Source: Rallus limicola (lineage: Eukaryota > Chordata > Aves > Gruiformes > Rallidae). From it: 64,000 nucleotides of DNA. The translations under genes and the position numbers were made by a program. Below are positions 63,486-64,000 of this stretch, in pieces. Position 1 is the stretch's first letter, and every line of letters begins with the position of its first letter. The notes under the pieces are model-generated. The model saw only the letters and a program-made list of their open reading frames with translations, did not search any database and had not been told where the DNA came from. The stretch spans positions 558,001 through 622,000 of the forward strand of contig JAKCOZ010000081.1 in the NCBI GenBank assembly GCA_022605955.1. The letters run 5' to 3'.

Positions 63486-63721
63486 TGAAAAGTCACCGCC
63501 TGGCTTTTAAGAAGAATTGCTACACAGCAGTCTCTTCAGACTTGGGCAGGAAAAAAGCCCCACTTAAAACCAAAACCTCCAAACAAAAATCAACAACAAA
63601 AACTAAAGGAACACCCCTCCACCCACCGCTTTGTTTTCTTGAATAAATGGCAATGGACCGACTGTTTACGTAGACTTGTGGTCTGATTCTCCCCTGCTAC
63701 ACTGCAAATTGAGATAGGCAC
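63486..63721 (-). repeat. Inverted repeat, right arm
   Basis: Tandem copy; partner at 58227-58463. Confidence 0.8.
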
Positions 63722-64000
63722 TGCTTTCCTCTTGTCCAATCCCTGGTCCTTCCCTGTTCTCATAAGAACTCTAAGCATTATTATCTTGGCCTGCTACAGA
63801 AGCACAGGATACATTTTTGTAATCCTCACACTATAAGCTGGTCAAAAACCTACTCACATCACACTTTAGTGTTACCAGATGTTTTTTCTAGGAACATAGT
63901 GGCAGAAAGGCCACCAAGTAACTCGTACATACACTACGTTCATGGCTTTCACCCTCCCCTGCTTCCCTCTGATCTACCTTAGAAACTTCTCGCTTGTCCC

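Larger units (their letters stand above)
1..64000. repeat. 17.7-kb higher-order tandem array (S-A-S-B modules)
   Basis: The same 5' anchor sequence recurs at 25, 11863, 17721, 29558, 35414, 47189 and 53045, so spacing alternates between about 11.8 kb and 5.86 kb. The higher-order period is 17,696 to 17,631 bp. Each period consists of module A (about 9.25 kb), shared block S (2,590 bp), module B (about 3.27 kb) and S again. Length differences come from a 61-bp minisatellite unit, a C run, a G run and a 2-bp G-run change in B. Neither end of the array lies in the window. Confidence 0.98.
55156..64000. repeat. Module A, copy 4 (cut by window end)
   Basis: The first 8,845 bp of the module; exon 9 of the next gene would lie just beyond the window. 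Confidence 0.95.

Noticed and set aside
1..64000. Possibility that the array is a pure assembly duplication
   Set aside because: Copies differ by many private substitutions, a minisatellite unit and indels, so they are distinct copies, though total copy number cannot be confirmed here.

Overview
The window is vertebrate, almost certainly avian, genomic DNA. It carries a CR1-type LINE reverse-transcriptase fragment, large diverged LTRs of a kind common in bird genomes, decayed endogenous retrovirus pieces, and split genes with GT-AG introns and a CpG-rich TATA-less promoter. No bacterial or phage features are seen. The species cannot be named from the sequence.

The whole 64 kb is one head-to-tail tandem array with a period of about 17.7 kb, covering about 3.6 periods. 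Each period is a mosaic of three modules in the order S-A-S-B. S is 2,590 bp and occurs seven times. A is about 9.2 kb and occurs four times, the last cut by the window end. B is about 3.27 kb and occurs three times. Copies of a module are nearly identical, while S blocks next to A and next to B form two slightly different classes.

The genes lie on the minus strand. Conceptual splicing identifies them as paralogues of ERICH3 (glutamate-rich protein 3, a cilium-associated protein with a DUF4590 region). A module: an X-box-like promoter, an untranslated first exon and exons 2, 3 and 3b at its left end, and a terminal exon 9 with the stop codon at its right end. S module: exons 4 to 8, including the whole DUF4590 region and the Glu-rich exon. 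The most economical reading is one gene per 17.7 kb period: promoter, exons 1-3b, S (exons 4-8), the B insert as a large intron, a second S (exons 4'-8'), exon 9. Every exon is open in every copy and all junction phases can be satisfied, predicting a protein of about 990 residues with two DUF4590 regions. Three such genes (spans near 11.2-22.0, 28.9-39.7 and 46.6-57.3 kb) and the 5' part of a fourth (1-4.3 kb) are present.

Between genes, each A module holds one LTR fragment, two long diverged LTRs, a frameshifted class I (gammaretrovirus-like) gag remnant, and a 237-bp inverted repeat flanking the ERV block. Each B module holds a second, unrelated ERV gag-pro remnant with a mutated protease site, and the CR1 fragment. 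A 61-bp minisatellite (4, 4, 3 and 4 units) sits at each promoter and repeats part of its RFX-like X-box. Exon borders were placed by eye from splice signals, phase and remembered similarity to ERICH3; no alignment or expression data were available.
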